Positions 1 through 7,161 are shown, counted from the first letter of the stretch. The stretch: 12,160 bases of DNA from an uncultured Collinsella sp. (GCA_958419975.1 CATZIG010000039.1:1-12160), one strand, 5' to 3'. Program-made: numbers and translations. The notes: generated from the letters alone by a model not told the origin.

Positions 1-81
1 GCGGCGTTTTACCAACCGCCGCAACTGCTCGACGCTGCGCGGACACCAGGGCGACAACTTGTCATTCAAAGAGGGCGGCAT
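1..81 (-). CDS. possible 5' fragment of an unrecognised gene, cut by the window edge
   Basis: The minus-strand frame from an ATG at 81 to the window edge reads 27 codons (MPPSLNDKLSPWCPRSVEQL, then RRLVKRR). It has strong G/C preference at third positions, like the real genes here, which is the main reason to list it. I do not recognise the family. The frame continues upstream of the ATG for nine codons to an in-frame TGA at 109-111. The ATG has no good ribosome binding site and lies inside the hairpin at 68-108, so the start is doubtful. A plus-strand frame sharing the same third positions is also open here (2-199) and could equally produce the codon bias. This may be a gene end, a remnant of a mobile element, or nothing. 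Confidence 0.25.
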   Translation of the reverse strand, partial: MPPSLNDKLSPWCPRSVEQLRRLVKRR

Positions 82-108
82 GACCAGAAGGTCTATGCCG
101 TCCTCTTT
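68..108. terminator. strong bidirectional terminator-like hairpin
   Basis: Positions 68-85 pair with 90-108 as 18 base pairs with one bulged T (94) and one G-T pair (75/101), closing on the tetraloop AGAA (86-89). The plus-strand 3' side ends in CTCTTTTC and the minus-strand 3' side in CTCTTTGAA, so both strands show an A/T-rich end typical of rho-independent terminators. A plus-strand gene ending just left of the window is the simplest client, since no annotated minus-strand gene ends close by. Confidence 0.5.
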
Positions 109-179
109 TCATGCCAATTTGTTCGCCCTGGTGCCCGCTAGCTGTCCGTCCTCTACCTGTGGTGTTGCCATGGTAGTCA

Positions 180-269
180 TTGGGGACGTTCTTAAATGAC
201 TAGTCAAAAGGGACACTCTTGCGGCACTTGGGGACGTTCCTTTTCTGCCGACAGTTGGGGGCACTCCTT
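180..269. repeat. four degenerate tandem units of about 24-27 bp
   Basis: Related units begin near 180 (TTGGGGACGTTCTT), 206 (AAAAGGGACACTCTT), 228 (TTGGGGACGTTCCTT) and 254 (GTTGGGGGCACTCCTT). The first two are separated by a region containing the perfect palindrome TGACTAGTCA (197-206). The block is not coding-like in any frame. By inference it is a dispersed intergenic repeat of the host lineage, possibly linked to REP-type transposases, but no transposase is visible. Together with the next entry it fills the 425-bp gap before the phosphatase gene. Confidence 0.55.
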
Positions 270-309
270 GCACCAGCGCTGCATCGAATGCTCGGGAAAA
301 TGCGAGCCG

Positions 310-465
310 GTTTTTGGGCGAATAATGGGTTGCGGTTTCCGGATGGGATGGGTTGCGGAAAGTGCGACCCGGAATATTGCTCTGAAACGGGATGCCGTTT
401 CCCTGACGCGCCTCAAACGGAAAGCGCATCCCATTCCGGAGCTCCGAAACGGGATGCGCTTTCCG
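310..465. repeat. cluster of palindromic units sharing a GAAACGGGATG / CATCCCGTTTC core
   Basis: GAAACGGGATG occurs at 384-394 and 446-456. Related forms occur as GGTTTCCGGATGGGATGGG (about 334-352) and, inverted, as GGAAAGCGCATCCC (419-432). Position 384-401 is a small hairpin (GAAACGG, loop GATG, CCGTTTC). Position 418-465 is a large near-palindrome, described separately. The copies differ by a few bases, as expected of an old REP- or MITE-like intergenic repeat. No long reading frame here has a convincing codon pattern. Confidence 0.6.
418..465. terminator. 48-bp near-perfect palindrome downstream of the phosphatase gene
   Basis: The 15-base arms 418-432 (CGGAAAGCGCATCCC) and 451-465 (GGGATGCGCTTTCCG) are perfect complements. 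The 18 bases between them contain CGGAGCTCCG, itself a palindrome centred on the same axis, so nearly the whole 48 bp can fold. On the minus strand it follows the stop of the phosphatase gene by about 41 bases and is followed by TTTG, which could end that transcript. The short T run makes it weak as a classical terminator; it may simply be a repeat unit used that way. Confidence 0.45.
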
Positions 466-506
466 CGTGGAAGAATTGTCGCAGCTGCGTTAAGCGGTGT
501 CTCTCG

Positions 507-1175
507 TTACTCGCCCAGCACCAGTGCTGCGAGCTCGTCCTGGGTGTCCACCACGTAGTCGGCGCCGGCGGCCTCCAGCTCTGCGCGGCCGCGGAAGCCC
601 CAGCTGACGCCCGCGCTCTTAAGGCCAGCGTTGTGACCGGTCAGGATATCGACATTGGAATCGCCCACGTAGAGCGTGGTTGCCGGATTGGCGCCCAGCT
701 CCTTCATTACGTGCAGTGTGACGGGTGCCTCGGGCTTGGGCGGAAATGCGTCCACACGGCCCTGCACCAGCGCAAAGCGATCGGGGCCAAAGTATTTCTC
801 GATAAGCGGGGCTGCCGAAATATGATCCTTGTTAGTGAGCACGGCAAGCTGAACGCCCGCTGCGCGCAGACGGTCGAGCATCTCAATCGTGCCGGCGTAG
901 GGTGAGGTGTGGTCCTCCTTGTGCTCGCCGTAATAAGCTCTAAACTCGGCGAGCGTCTGCTCAAACATACGGCTGTCGCCTGCATACTCGGCGGGCATAA
1001 AGCGCTCGACCAGTTTGAGCATGCCGTTTCCCACCTTGTAGCGGTATTCGTCGACGGCAAACGTGGGCCAGCCGTGCGCCTCGCAGGTATGGTTGCCGGC
1101 GGCCGCCAGGTCCTCGAGCGTGTTGAGGATGGTGCCGTCCAGGTCAAAGATCACATGGGAAAAAGCTGCTGCCAT
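507..1175 (-). CDS. gph: HAD-superfamily phosphatase, phosphoglycolate phosphatase-like
   Basis: This 222-residue cytoplasmic phosphatase carries all four haloacid dehalogenase motifs. DLDGT at 11-15 gives the nucleophile D11 and acid/base D13. Motif II is LTN around T114. The motif III lysine is K147 in PPKPEAP. Motif IV is GDSNVD at 171-176. The helical cap between motifs I and II is a class I cap, as in Gph and PGMB-type enzymes. The usual role is dephosphorylation of 2-phosphoglycolate or a similar small sugar phosphate, but HAD specificity cannot be read from motifs. The ATG start is supported by a GGGAG site seven bases upstream. It lies 124 bp downstream of hypE in the same direction and may be co-transcribed, but it is not a known hydrogenase-maturation partner. 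Length is normal. The symbol is tentative. Confidence 0.85.
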   Translation of the reverse strand: MAAAFSHVIFDLDGTILNTLEDLAAAGNHTCEAHGWPTFAVDEYRYKVGNGMLKLVERFMPAEYAGDSRMFEQTLAEFRAYYGEHKEDHTSPYAGTIEMLDRLRAAGVQLAVLTNKDHISAAPLIEKYFGPDRFALVQGRVDAFPPKPEAPVTLHVMKELGANPATTLYVGDSNVDILTGHNAGLKSAGVSWGFRGRAELEAAGADYVVDTQDELAALVLGE

Positions 1176-1299
1176 GAAAGCTCCCGTCGTTGGGTTTCAA
1201 AACGCACCTCATAATACTGGGCTTCCGCGTTGGGCGTGCTTGGAATCTGAACATCTCCAGGGATATCTAGCCACATCGCGCCGACCGTGCGATTCCGCC

Positions 1300-2334
1300 C
1301 TAGCAAATTCTCGGCAGCTGCTCTCCCACGAGCATGTCGAGGATGCGGGTCGATCCCCAGCCGGTGCGTACGCGCACGGCGGGTCGAGCGCCCTCGGCAA
1401 GCGGCAGCACGCGACCGATGATGGCGGCGTTCTCGCCGTAGCGGGCGGCGCGCATGGCCGCCAGCGCGGCATCGGCCTGCTCGGCCGGCACCACGGCGAC
1501 CATCTTGCCCTCGTTTGCCACCTGCAGAACGTCGTAGCCGAGCATCTCACATGCCGCCTGAACGTCGGGGCGCACGGGTACGGCGTCCTCGTCGATCTCC
1601 ATGGCAACGCCGCTGGCTTGGACAAACTCGTTGAGCGTGGATGCCAGGCCGCCGCGCGTGGGGTCGCGGAAGCAGCGGGTGTCGGGGGCAGCGGCGAGCA
1701 CGTCGGCAATCAGATGATTGAGCGGCGCAGCGTCGCTTTCGATGTTGCTCGAAAACGCTAGGCCCTCGCGCTGGCTCATGATAGCGATGCCGTGGTCGCC
1801 CAGCGTGCCCGAGACCAAGATGACATCGCCGGGCTGGCAGTTTGCACCGCTGAGCGCCACGCCCGCGGGCACCTCGCCCACGCCGGCGGTATTGATGTAG
1901 ACGCCGTCGGCCCCGCCACGCTCGACCACCTTGGTGTCGCCGGTGATAATCTTCACACCTGCCTCATGTGCCGTTTCGGCCATGGTCTGCACAATCTGGC
2001 GCAGCTTGTCCATGGGATAGCCCTCTTCGAGGATAAAGCCGCACGATAGGTAGCGCACGTTAGCGCCCGAGGTCGCGACGTCGTTGACGGTTCCGCATAC
2101 GGCGAGGCGGCCGATATTGCCGCCGGGGAAGAACTGCGGCGTTACCACAAAGCTGTCGGTCGACATGGCGATTCGCCCGCTTGCGGGCAACGCGGCGACA
2201 CCGGCGTCGTTGCCCGCAAGCAGCTCGGGCGACCCAAAGGCATCCAGAAAGACCTCATCGATAATGCGCTTCATCATCTGGCCGCCGGAGCCGTGGCCCA
2301 GCAGGACAGTGCTATCGGTGATGCTATGGGACAT
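1300..2334 (-). CDS. hypE: HypE, thiocarboxamide dehydratase for hydrogenase cyanide ligands
   Basis: HypE accepts a carbamoyl group from HypF on its C-terminal cysteine and dehydrates it with ATP to a thiocyanate, the source of the CN ligands of the [NiFe] centre. The 344-residue protein shows the PurM-like ATP-binding fold: HGSGG near residue 14, GNDAGV near 41, a TDSFVV strand, FFPGGNIG, and GDTKVV near 132. The conserved tail ends LPRIC, with the catalytic Cys as the last residue (344). I chose the ATG at 2334 because it has a GGAG site nine bases upstream and matches the family start. An upstream TTG at 2367 would add 11 residues without a clear site. It is separated from hypD by 216 bp holding two hairpins, an unusually wide gap for this operon. 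Confidence 0.96.
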   Translation of the reverse strand: MSHSITDSTVLLGHGSGGQMMKRIIDEVFLDAFGSPELLAGNDAGVAALPASGRIAMSTDSFVVTPQFFPGGNIGRLAVCGTVNDVATSGANVRYLSCGFILEEGYPMDKLRQIVQTMAETAHEAGVKIITGDTKVVERGGADGVYINTAGVGEVPAGVALSGANCQPGDVILVSGTLGDHGIAIMSQREGLAFSSNIESDAAPLNHLIADVLAAAPDTRCFRDPTRGGLASTLNEFVQASGVAMEIDEDAVPVRPDVQAACEMLGYDVLQVANEGKMVAVVPAEQADAALAAMRAARYGENAAIIGRVLPLAEGARPAVRVRTGWGSTRILDMLVGEQLPRIC

Positions 2335-2409
2335 ATCGAAAACTCCAATCGTGGGTGGAATCGGCAATAGCCGAGTGTGGCAGAATCGATGTTAAGTAAA
2401 AGTCAGCGA

Positions 2410-2507
2410 GCGCCATTCAGACGAAGTGAGTTGCCTTGAAAGAGGAGGCTGCTGGGCTTTTGCCCGCAGCCGACGATTGAAAGGCAAATCGCTCGCCTGA
2501 ATGGTGC
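2410..2507. repeat. roughly 98-nt imperfect stem-loop between hypD and hypE
   Basis: The outer arms pair CCATTCAG (2413-2420) with CTGAATGG (2497-2504), then CGA and GTGA with their complements across a single bulge, then TTGCCTT (2431-2437) with AAGGCAA (2481-2487). Inside sits a compact hairpin: GGCTGC, bulged T, GGGC, loop TTTT, GCCC, GCAGCC (2447-2471). On the minus strand the inner hairpin is followed by CTCCTCTTTC, a modest pyrimidine run. This could be an attenuator or mRNA-processing site between hypD and hypE, or a dispersed palindromic repeat inserted into the operon. No reading frame of interest lies in it. Confidence 0.6.
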
Positions 2508-2521
2508 GCAGCGTCGACTGG

Positions 2522-2545
2522 TCCGCCGTTCGTTAGAACGGCGGA
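2522..2545 (-). terminator. hairpin immediately after hypD
   Basis: TCCGCCGTTC (2522-2531) and GAACGGCGGA (2536-2545) are perfect complements around the loop GTTA. It begins about five bases after the hypD stop codon (2551-2553) on the minus strand. There is no T run after it, so it is a poor rho-independent terminator. It may stabilise the 3' end of hypD mRNA or partly reduce read-through into hypE. Confidence 0.4.
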
Positions 2546-2550
2546 ACCTA

Positions 2551-3663
2551 TTAGCCTCGGTAGCGGAAATATGCTGCGCAGCTGCCCTCGGAGCTCACCA
2601 TGCAGGGGCCGACGGGATGCTCGGGCGTACAAGCGTGGCCGAACAGGGGGCAGTCGCTCGGCGTAATGGCCCCGCGCAGCACGTCGCCGCAGCGGCACCC
2701 GCGTGGCTCGACCGTCGGCTCGATGGACACGTCAAAGCGCATGCTGGCATCAAAGTGCGAAAACTCGGGACGAATGGCGAGTCCCGAAGCCGCAATCAGC
2801 CCCAGCCCGCGCCATGTGGTATCGCACGGTTCAAATACCTGCTCGACCAGCTGGCGCGCCACGGGATTGCCGTCGGCATTGACGCCACGGCGGTAAGCGT
2901 TATCGATCGCGGGTCTGTCCTCGACAACCATCTGGACCAGCATGCAGATGCCCTGCAGGATATCGACCGGTTCAAATCCCGTGACCACGCCCGGGGTATC
3001 GAACTCATCGACCAAAAAGCTAAAGGGCGCCAAGCCCGTGATGGTGGCGACGTGGCCCGGCAGGATAAAGCCGTCGATGGCGGTCTCGGGGTCGTTGGCG
3101 ATGGCGCGCAGAGCCGGCGGCGTGGTCTTGTGGGCGCAATAGACCGAGAAGTTCAAAAGCCCGCGCGCCTCGGCCTCCAAGATGGCGGCGGCGATGGTGG
3201 GCGTCGTAGTCTCAAAGCCTACGCCCATAAAAATGACCGGGCGATCGGGGTTTTGCTCGGCAATGTCGAGCGCGTCGAGCGGGGAGTAGACGATGCGGAT
3301 GTCGCGCCCGGCCGCCTTTTGCGCAGCGAGCGAGGTAGACGATCCGGGCACGCGCATCATGTCGCCAAAGGTGGTGATGATGGCGCCGTCTATGTTGGCG
3401 AGCGCGATTGCGTGGTCGATGTCGCGGTTGGCGGTGACGCAGACAGGGCAGCCCGGGCCGCTCAGCAGCTTGAGTCCCGTCGGCATAATGGAGCGAAAGC
3501 CATAGCGGCCGATGCTCACGGTGTGCGTGCCGCAGACTTCCATAAGGTTGATGGTGCGGCCGCCGACGAGTTCATGGATGCGTTCGATGAGCTCGCGAGC
3601 CAGCTTGGGGTCGCGAAATGCCGAAAAGTCGATACCGGAGCGAACCGGCTGCGCCGCCGCCAC
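2551..3663 (-). CDS. hypD: HypD, iron-sulfur scaffold for Fe(CN)2CO assembly
   Basis: HypD works with HypC to hold the iron atom while CN and CO ligands are attached for [NiFe]-hydrogenase. The 370-residue length is typical. Family motifs are intact: MEVCGTHT with C44, GPGCPVC with C72 and C75, FGDMMRVPG, and GVGFETTTP. A C-terminal cysteine set likely includes the [4Fe-4S] ligands: C323, C325, C338, C345, C354 and C362. The start is GTG at 3661-3663. It shares one base with the hypC stop (TAGTG), so the two are probably translationally coupled, matching their function as a complex. The C-terminus ends YRYRG directly before tandem stops TAA TAG. Confidence 0.97.
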   Translation of the reverse strand: MAAAQPVRSGIDFSAFRDPKLARELIERIHELVGGRTINLMEVCGTHTVSIGRYGFRSIMPTGLKLLSGPGCPVCVTANRDIDHAIALANIDGAIITTFGDMMRVPGSSTSLAAQKAAGRDIRIVYSPLDALDIAEQNPDRPVIFMGVGFETTTPTIAAAILEAEARGLLNFSVYCAHKTTPPALRAIANDPETAIDGFILPGHVATITGLAPFSFLVDEFDTPGVVTGFEPVDILQGICMLVQMVVEDRPAIDNAYRRGVNADGNPVARQLVEQVFEPCDTTWRGLGLIAASGLAIRPEFSHFDASMRFDVSIEPTVEPRGCRCGDVLRGAITPSDCPLFGHACTPEHPVGPCMVSSEGSCAAYFRYRG

Positions 3664-3923
3664 TAGTATGCCTCGGCCGGGTTGGTGGCGAGCTGGTCCT
3701 CTTCGGCCAGCTCGGGCATGGTATTGACGAGCTCGAGTGTCTCTTGGGCTTCCTGCTCGTCGACAATTTGGATGCCAAAGCCGGCGTGCACGAGAACATA
3801 GTCGCCTACCTGCGCCGTCGGCACGAGTCTCAGCGAAACAGGGCGCTCGATGCCCATCATGTCGACGGTGGCCTTGAGGCCATCGTCGCGTTTGACTACT
3901 TTACCGGGAACGGCAAGGCACAT
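3663..3923 (-). CDS. hypC: HypC, hydrogenase assembly chaperone
   Basis: HypC is a small OB-fold chaperone that, with HypD, carries the Fe(CN)2CO unit and passes it to the hydrogenase large-subunit precursor. The 86-residue protein begins MCLAVPGKV, the family signature. Cys2, exposed when the initiator Met is removed, is the essential iron and HypD ligand. The GDYVLVHAGFGI block with H46 is also conserved. An AGGGG site precedes the ATG. An acidic tail (about residues 55-80) is slightly longer than in minimal HypC proteins. The gene lies 134 bp downstream of hypF and overlaps hypD by one base. Confidence 0.96.
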   Translation of the reverse strand: MCLAVPGKVVKRDDGLKATVDMMGIERPVSLRLVPTAQVGDYVLVHAGFGIQIVDEQEAQETLELVNTMPELAEEDQLATNPAEAY

Positions 3924-4057
3924 AATGTTCCCCTTTTAGACGCTTTGCGCTGGATAGGCGCTCAATAATCCATCAGTTGATGGTAACGCTCGCGGGGTTC
4001 GCGGGCAAACGCGTTACGCCTGTGAGACGACTGGGCGCGGCGGCGTGCGAGGGCGAG

Positions 4058-6529
4058 CTACTGCGACGCAATCTGCGCAAGACGAGCGCGCGCGACCGCC
4101 GCCTGACCGTAGGCGATGCAGCCGTCGTTGACGGGTACGGTGTGGGGGACCAAGATAGCAAGGCCCGCGCTTTTGAGCTCGCGGGTGAGGAGCTGGAGCA
4201 AAAGTCGGTTCATGAACACGCCACCCGAGAGCGCGACGGTATCGACGCCTTCGCGCGCACAGATTTCGCGTGCGATTCGTGCCGAAGAGCGCGCGATGGC
4301 GATATGGAAGTCGAGCGCGAGCCTGCCGGCGGGTACGCCGGCCCTGATTCCCTCCAAAAGCGCCTCAATAAGCGATCTGGAGTTTAGAACATGGCAGGCG
4401 TCCGGACGGGATGATTCGGTTACGGAAAAGCCCGCTATATTTCCGGTGGGGCAGGCACTTTCACTGCTGAGCGCGCGCCAGGCGGCGGCCTCAAGCTCGA
4501 TGGCGGGCTCGCCTTCGTAGGTTGCCTTGTCGCAGATGCCCAGAATCGCTGCCGCGGCATCAAAGAGACGCCCCATGCTGCTGGTACGCGGGCTGTTGAT
4601 GCCGCGCTCGATCATGGTGGCCGTCACGCTGCGCGTTTGCTCGTCGAGGCTGTCCAAAAGCCGAGCGGCGCCTGGGTGCTCGAGCAGACCGAGCTCACTG
4701 AGCAGGGCAAAGGCGTTGCGGCGGGCGTCGCGCACGGAGGCCGCCCCACCGGGGAGCGCCCAGGTGCGCAAATGCGCGGCGCGCTCAAAGCCGCCAAGGC
4801 TGGCAACAAGAAACTCGCCGCCCCAAATGGTCTCATCGGTGCCGGCTCCGGTGCCGTCAAAGGCGATGCCAAGGACACGCGCGTCGGTTGTAAGCCGGCC
4901 CGCGGCGATGGCCTCGGCCATTACGCTCGCGATATGCGCATGATGGTGCTGCACCTCGACGAGCGGCAGATTGCATTTTCGCGCCTGCTCGCGCGCCCAC
5001 TGGCCCGATAGATAGCTGGGGTGTACATCGCATGCCAAGGCGGCGGGCGCCAAGTCAAAGAGATTTTCCAAGCGCGTGCGCGCGGCGTTCCAGGCATCGA
5101 AGGTCCCGCCGTTTTCAACATCGCCGATATGCTGCGACACAAAACAGGTTGCCTCGCCGTTCGTCCCTTCACGCGTGAGCGCAATCGTGGCCTTTTGTTG
5201 TGGCCCGCAGGCGAGCACGCAGGACGGAGCGCCGTTGAGCGCCGGTAACGGCAGCGGCTGGGGTGCATATCCGCGAGCGCGGCGAACGGGCATAACGGCG
5301 CCGTTGACCACGCGTACCACAGAGTCGTCGTAGCGCGACAGAATTGCGCGGTCGTTACCGAGCAGCGCGTCGGCGATGCCGGCGGCAACGAGGTGTTCCC
5401 AGGCAAGGTCGTCGTCGGTCTCGATGGGTTCTTCGCTCGGGTTTCCGCTGGTCATGACGAGCGCGTGCATACCGCGGGCTTCTGCCGCGGCGAGCAACAG
5501 ATGCTGAAGCGGCGTATAGGGGAGCATGACGCCGAGCTCGGGCAAGTCGTGTGCGACAGATGGCGCGAGGGCGAGGATGTCGGGGGAGCCGCCGTTGCCC
5601 TCGCCAACAGTGCGCCGGCGCAGCAGCACGATGGGGCGGATACTGCCAGCGAGCAGATCGCGTTCAGCATCGTCGATATGACACAGGCGCTCGGTATCAG
5701 CAAGACTGCGCACCATGACGGCAAGTGGTTTGTTGCTGCGGCGTTTGCGACGGCGCAACTCGGCCACCGCTTGCTCGTTGGCAGCGTCACAGGCTAGATG
5801 GAATCCGCCCAGGCCCTTGATGGCGACGATGCCACCGCTGGCCAGCAGCTCAACGCAGCGCTCGATGATAGCGTCGCTGGCCTCGCGTGTGGTGCCGACG
5901 GCCGGTGTCGCGGACGAATTCCCGCACGCATCGCCGTTTACAGCCTCGCGCCACGTAATATGCGGCCCGCAATCAAAGCAGGCATCGGGTTGCGCGTGAA
6001 AACGCCGGTCGAGTGGATTGGCATACTCCGCGGCACACTCGGGGCACATGGGAAAACGGTCCATCGAGGTAGCCGCTCGATCGTAAGGCAGCGAGCGGAT
6101 GATGGTAAAGCGCGGTCCGCAGTTAGTGCAGTTGATAAAGGGGTAGTGATAGCGTCGGTCGGCGGGATCGAACAACTCGCGCAGGCAATCGTCACAGGTG
6201 GCGATATCGGGCGAGACAAGTGTGGTGTGCGCGGTCTGGTCCTGCGACGCCACAATGTGAAAGCCCTGCTCATCGGCAGTGCTCCAACCGCCAGGCTCCA
6301 AATCCGCAATATCGACTCGCTCAACGCGAGCCGCCGCGGGCGCATGCTCAGAAAGCGCAGCGACAAATCCGTCAACCGCCTCGGCACAAGCGTGCGCCTC
6401 GATATGCACGCCGTCGCCCGCATTGAGCACCCATCCGCAAATGCCATGTGCCATGGCCTCGCGATACACAAACGGTCGCATGCCAACGCCCTGCACAATG
6501 CCCGTCACATGAATATGCACATGCCGCAT
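4058..6529 (-). CDS. hypF: HypF, carbamoyltransferase for hydrogenase maturation
   Basis: HypF turns carbamoyl phosphate and ATP into a carbamoyl-adenylate and transfers the carbamoyl group to the C-terminal Cys of HypE. Domains in order for the 823-residue protein: an N-terminal acylphosphatase-like domain with GIVQGVGMRPF (10-20; R18 is the phosphate-binding Arg); two four-cysteine zinc fingers (C112, C115, C134, C137 and C162, C165, C184, C187); a YrdC-like domain with KGLGGFHLACDA (238-249); and a Kae1-like C-terminal domain with HHHAHIASV (528-536), DGTGAGTDETIWGGEFL (558-574) and SGGVFMN (768-774). It is somewhat longer than the usual 750-780 residues, partly through a low-complexity insert after the second zinc finger. 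The ATG at 6529 fits the family start and has a GGGGGG tract upstream; ATG and TTG codons at 6544 and 6547 are alternatives. No inactivating change was seen. Confidence 0.97.
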   Translation of the reverse strand: MRHVHIHVTGIVQGVGMRPFVYREAMAHGICGWVLNAGDGVHIEAHACAEAVDGFVAALSEHAPAAARVERVDIADLEPGGWSTADEQGFHIVASQDQTAHTTLVSPDIATCDDCLRELFDPADRRYHYPFINCTNCGPRFTIIRSLPYDRAATSMDRFPMCPECAAEYANPLDRRFHAQPDACFDCGPHITWREAVNGDACGNSSATPAVGTTREASDAIIERCVELLASGGIVAIKGLGGFHLACDAANEQAVAELRRRKRRSNKPLAVMVRSLADTERLCHIDDAERDLLAGSIRPIVLLRRRTVGEGNGGSPDILALAPSVAHDLPELGVMLPYTPLQHLLLAAAEARGMHALVMTSGNPSEEPIETDDDLAWEHLVAAGIADALLGNDRAILSRYDDSVVRVVNGAVMPVRRARGYAPQPLPLPALNGAPSCVLACGPQQKATIALTREGTNGEATCFVSQHIGDVENGGTFDAWNAARTRLENLFDLAPAALACDVHPSYLSGQWAREQARKCNLPLVEVQHHHAHIASVMAEAIAAGRLTTDARVLGIAFDGTGAGTDETIWGGEFLVASLGGFERAAHLRTWALPGGAASVRDARRNAFALLSELGLLEHPGAARLLDSLDEQTRSVTATMIERGINSPRTSSMGRLFDAAAAILGICDKATYEGEPAIELEAAAWRALSSESACPTGNIAGFSVTESSRPDACHVLNSRSLIEALLEGIRAGVPAGRLALDFHIAIARSSARIAREICAREGVDTVALSGGVFMNRLLLQLLTRELKSAGLAILVPHTVPVNDGCIAYGQAAVARARLAQIASQ

Positions 6530-6553
6530 GCGACACCCCCCCATCAAAACCGA

Positions 6554-6624
6554 CCAAAAAGGGACAGGTTTATTTTGGTAGGTAAAACTTCTAAACCTGC
6601 CAAAACAAACCTGTCCCTATTTGG
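6554..6624. repeat. long inverted repeat between nikR and hypF, possible attenuator
   Basis: Arms 6560-6583 and 6595-6618 are complementary at 22 of 24 positions around an 11-base A/T-rich loop. Pairing resumes beyond one mismatch (CCAAA with TTTGG) to span 6554-6624. Read on the minus strand the stem ends CCTGTCCC followed by TTTTTGG, a T run typical of a rho-independent terminator. It would act after nikR, only about 25 bases before the hypF start. By inference the GGGACAGGTTT-type arms belong to a dispersed repeat of this lineage that now sits in the hypF leader. Confidence 0.7.
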
Positions 6625-6647
6625 CAGGTGCGCTGCGGGAAATCCCG

Positions 6648-7160
6648 CTACAACCCCAGGCTCTGCTTGGTGGCGGCGCACGTGAGCTCGCCGTGCTTAA
6701 CGCCGCGCAGGCCCAGCAGGCGGTCGGCTAGTTCGTAGACGCGCTCGCCGCGACCCTTGAGTGCCAGGATTTCCAAGCAGTTGTGGTGATCCAAATGCAC
6801 GTGCATCGTCGATACGATCTCGTCGGTGTAGTCGTGCTGCACCTCGTCCAGACGGCGCGTCAGATCGCCGGTGTGATGGTCGTAGATCATGGTGAGCGAC
6901 CCGATAACGTGCTCATCGGGCGTGCGCATCTGCTCCTTGGCGATCGAGGCGCGAATCAGGTCGCGCACGGCCTCGGATCGGTTGGCCACGTCGCCGCGGC
7001 GTGCGATCTGCTCGTCAAAACGGCGCAGCAGGTCGTCGGGTGCGGTAACCGAAAAACGGACCAGCTCGGAGCCGGAACCACTACAGTGGCAGCCCGCGTC
7101 ACCGTCCGCCCCGTGCGGATGCTCGTGCTCGTACCCGCAGCCGTGCTCGTGTTCGGCCAC
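6648..7160 (-). CDS. nikR: NikR, nickel-responsive repressor with His/Cys-rich N-terminal tail
   Basis: NikR is a cytoplasmic ribbon-helix-helix repressor that binds DNA when nickel fills its C-terminal ACT-like domain. The RHH domain spans about 33-75 (LVRFSVTAPDDLLRRFDE, then NRSEAVRDLIR). The nickel ligands are complete: H109, H120, H122 and C128 have exactly the spacing of E. coli H76, H87, H89 and C95. The 170-residue protein is longer than the usual 130-140 because of a tail (about 1-32) with seven His (4, 6, 12, 14, 16, 25 and none elsewhere but H4-H16 cluster) and Cys 8, 24 and 26; I count six His and three Cys. The start is GTG, one base after the stop of the upstream small gene, with only a weak binding site, suggesting translational coupling. 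Likely targets are nickel uptake and hydrogenase genes. Confidence 0.94.
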   Translation of the reverse strand: MAEHEHGCGYEHEHPHGADGDAGCHCSGSGSELVRFSVTAPDDLLRRFDEQIARRGDVANRSEAVRDLIRASIAKEQMRTPDEHVIGSLTMIYDHHTGDLTRRLDEVQHDYTDEIVSTMHVHLDHHNCLEILALKGRGERVYELADRLLGLRGVKHGELTCAATKQSLGL

Positions 7161-7161
7161 C

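Noticed and set aside
219..905. 228-codon plus-strand open frame
   Set aside because: It crosses the repeat cluster and then runs antisense to the phosphatase gene; cysteine-rich and without a sensible start.
1151..1276. 41-codon minus-strand frame between hypE and the phosphatase (MWLDIPGDVQIPSTPNAEAQ...)
   Set aside because: The peptide looks plausible by eye, but G/C at third positions is near random, there is no ribosome site, and it overlaps the start of the phosphatase gene.
2617..3666. 349-codon plus-strand open frame
   Set aside because: It is the antisense shadow of hypD, whose motifs and cysteines are all intact. It has no recognisable domain.
5798..6685. 295-codon plus-strand open frame
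   Set aside because: It is antisense to the zinc-finger and acylphosphatase part of hypF and runs through the intergenic inverted repeat. No family features.
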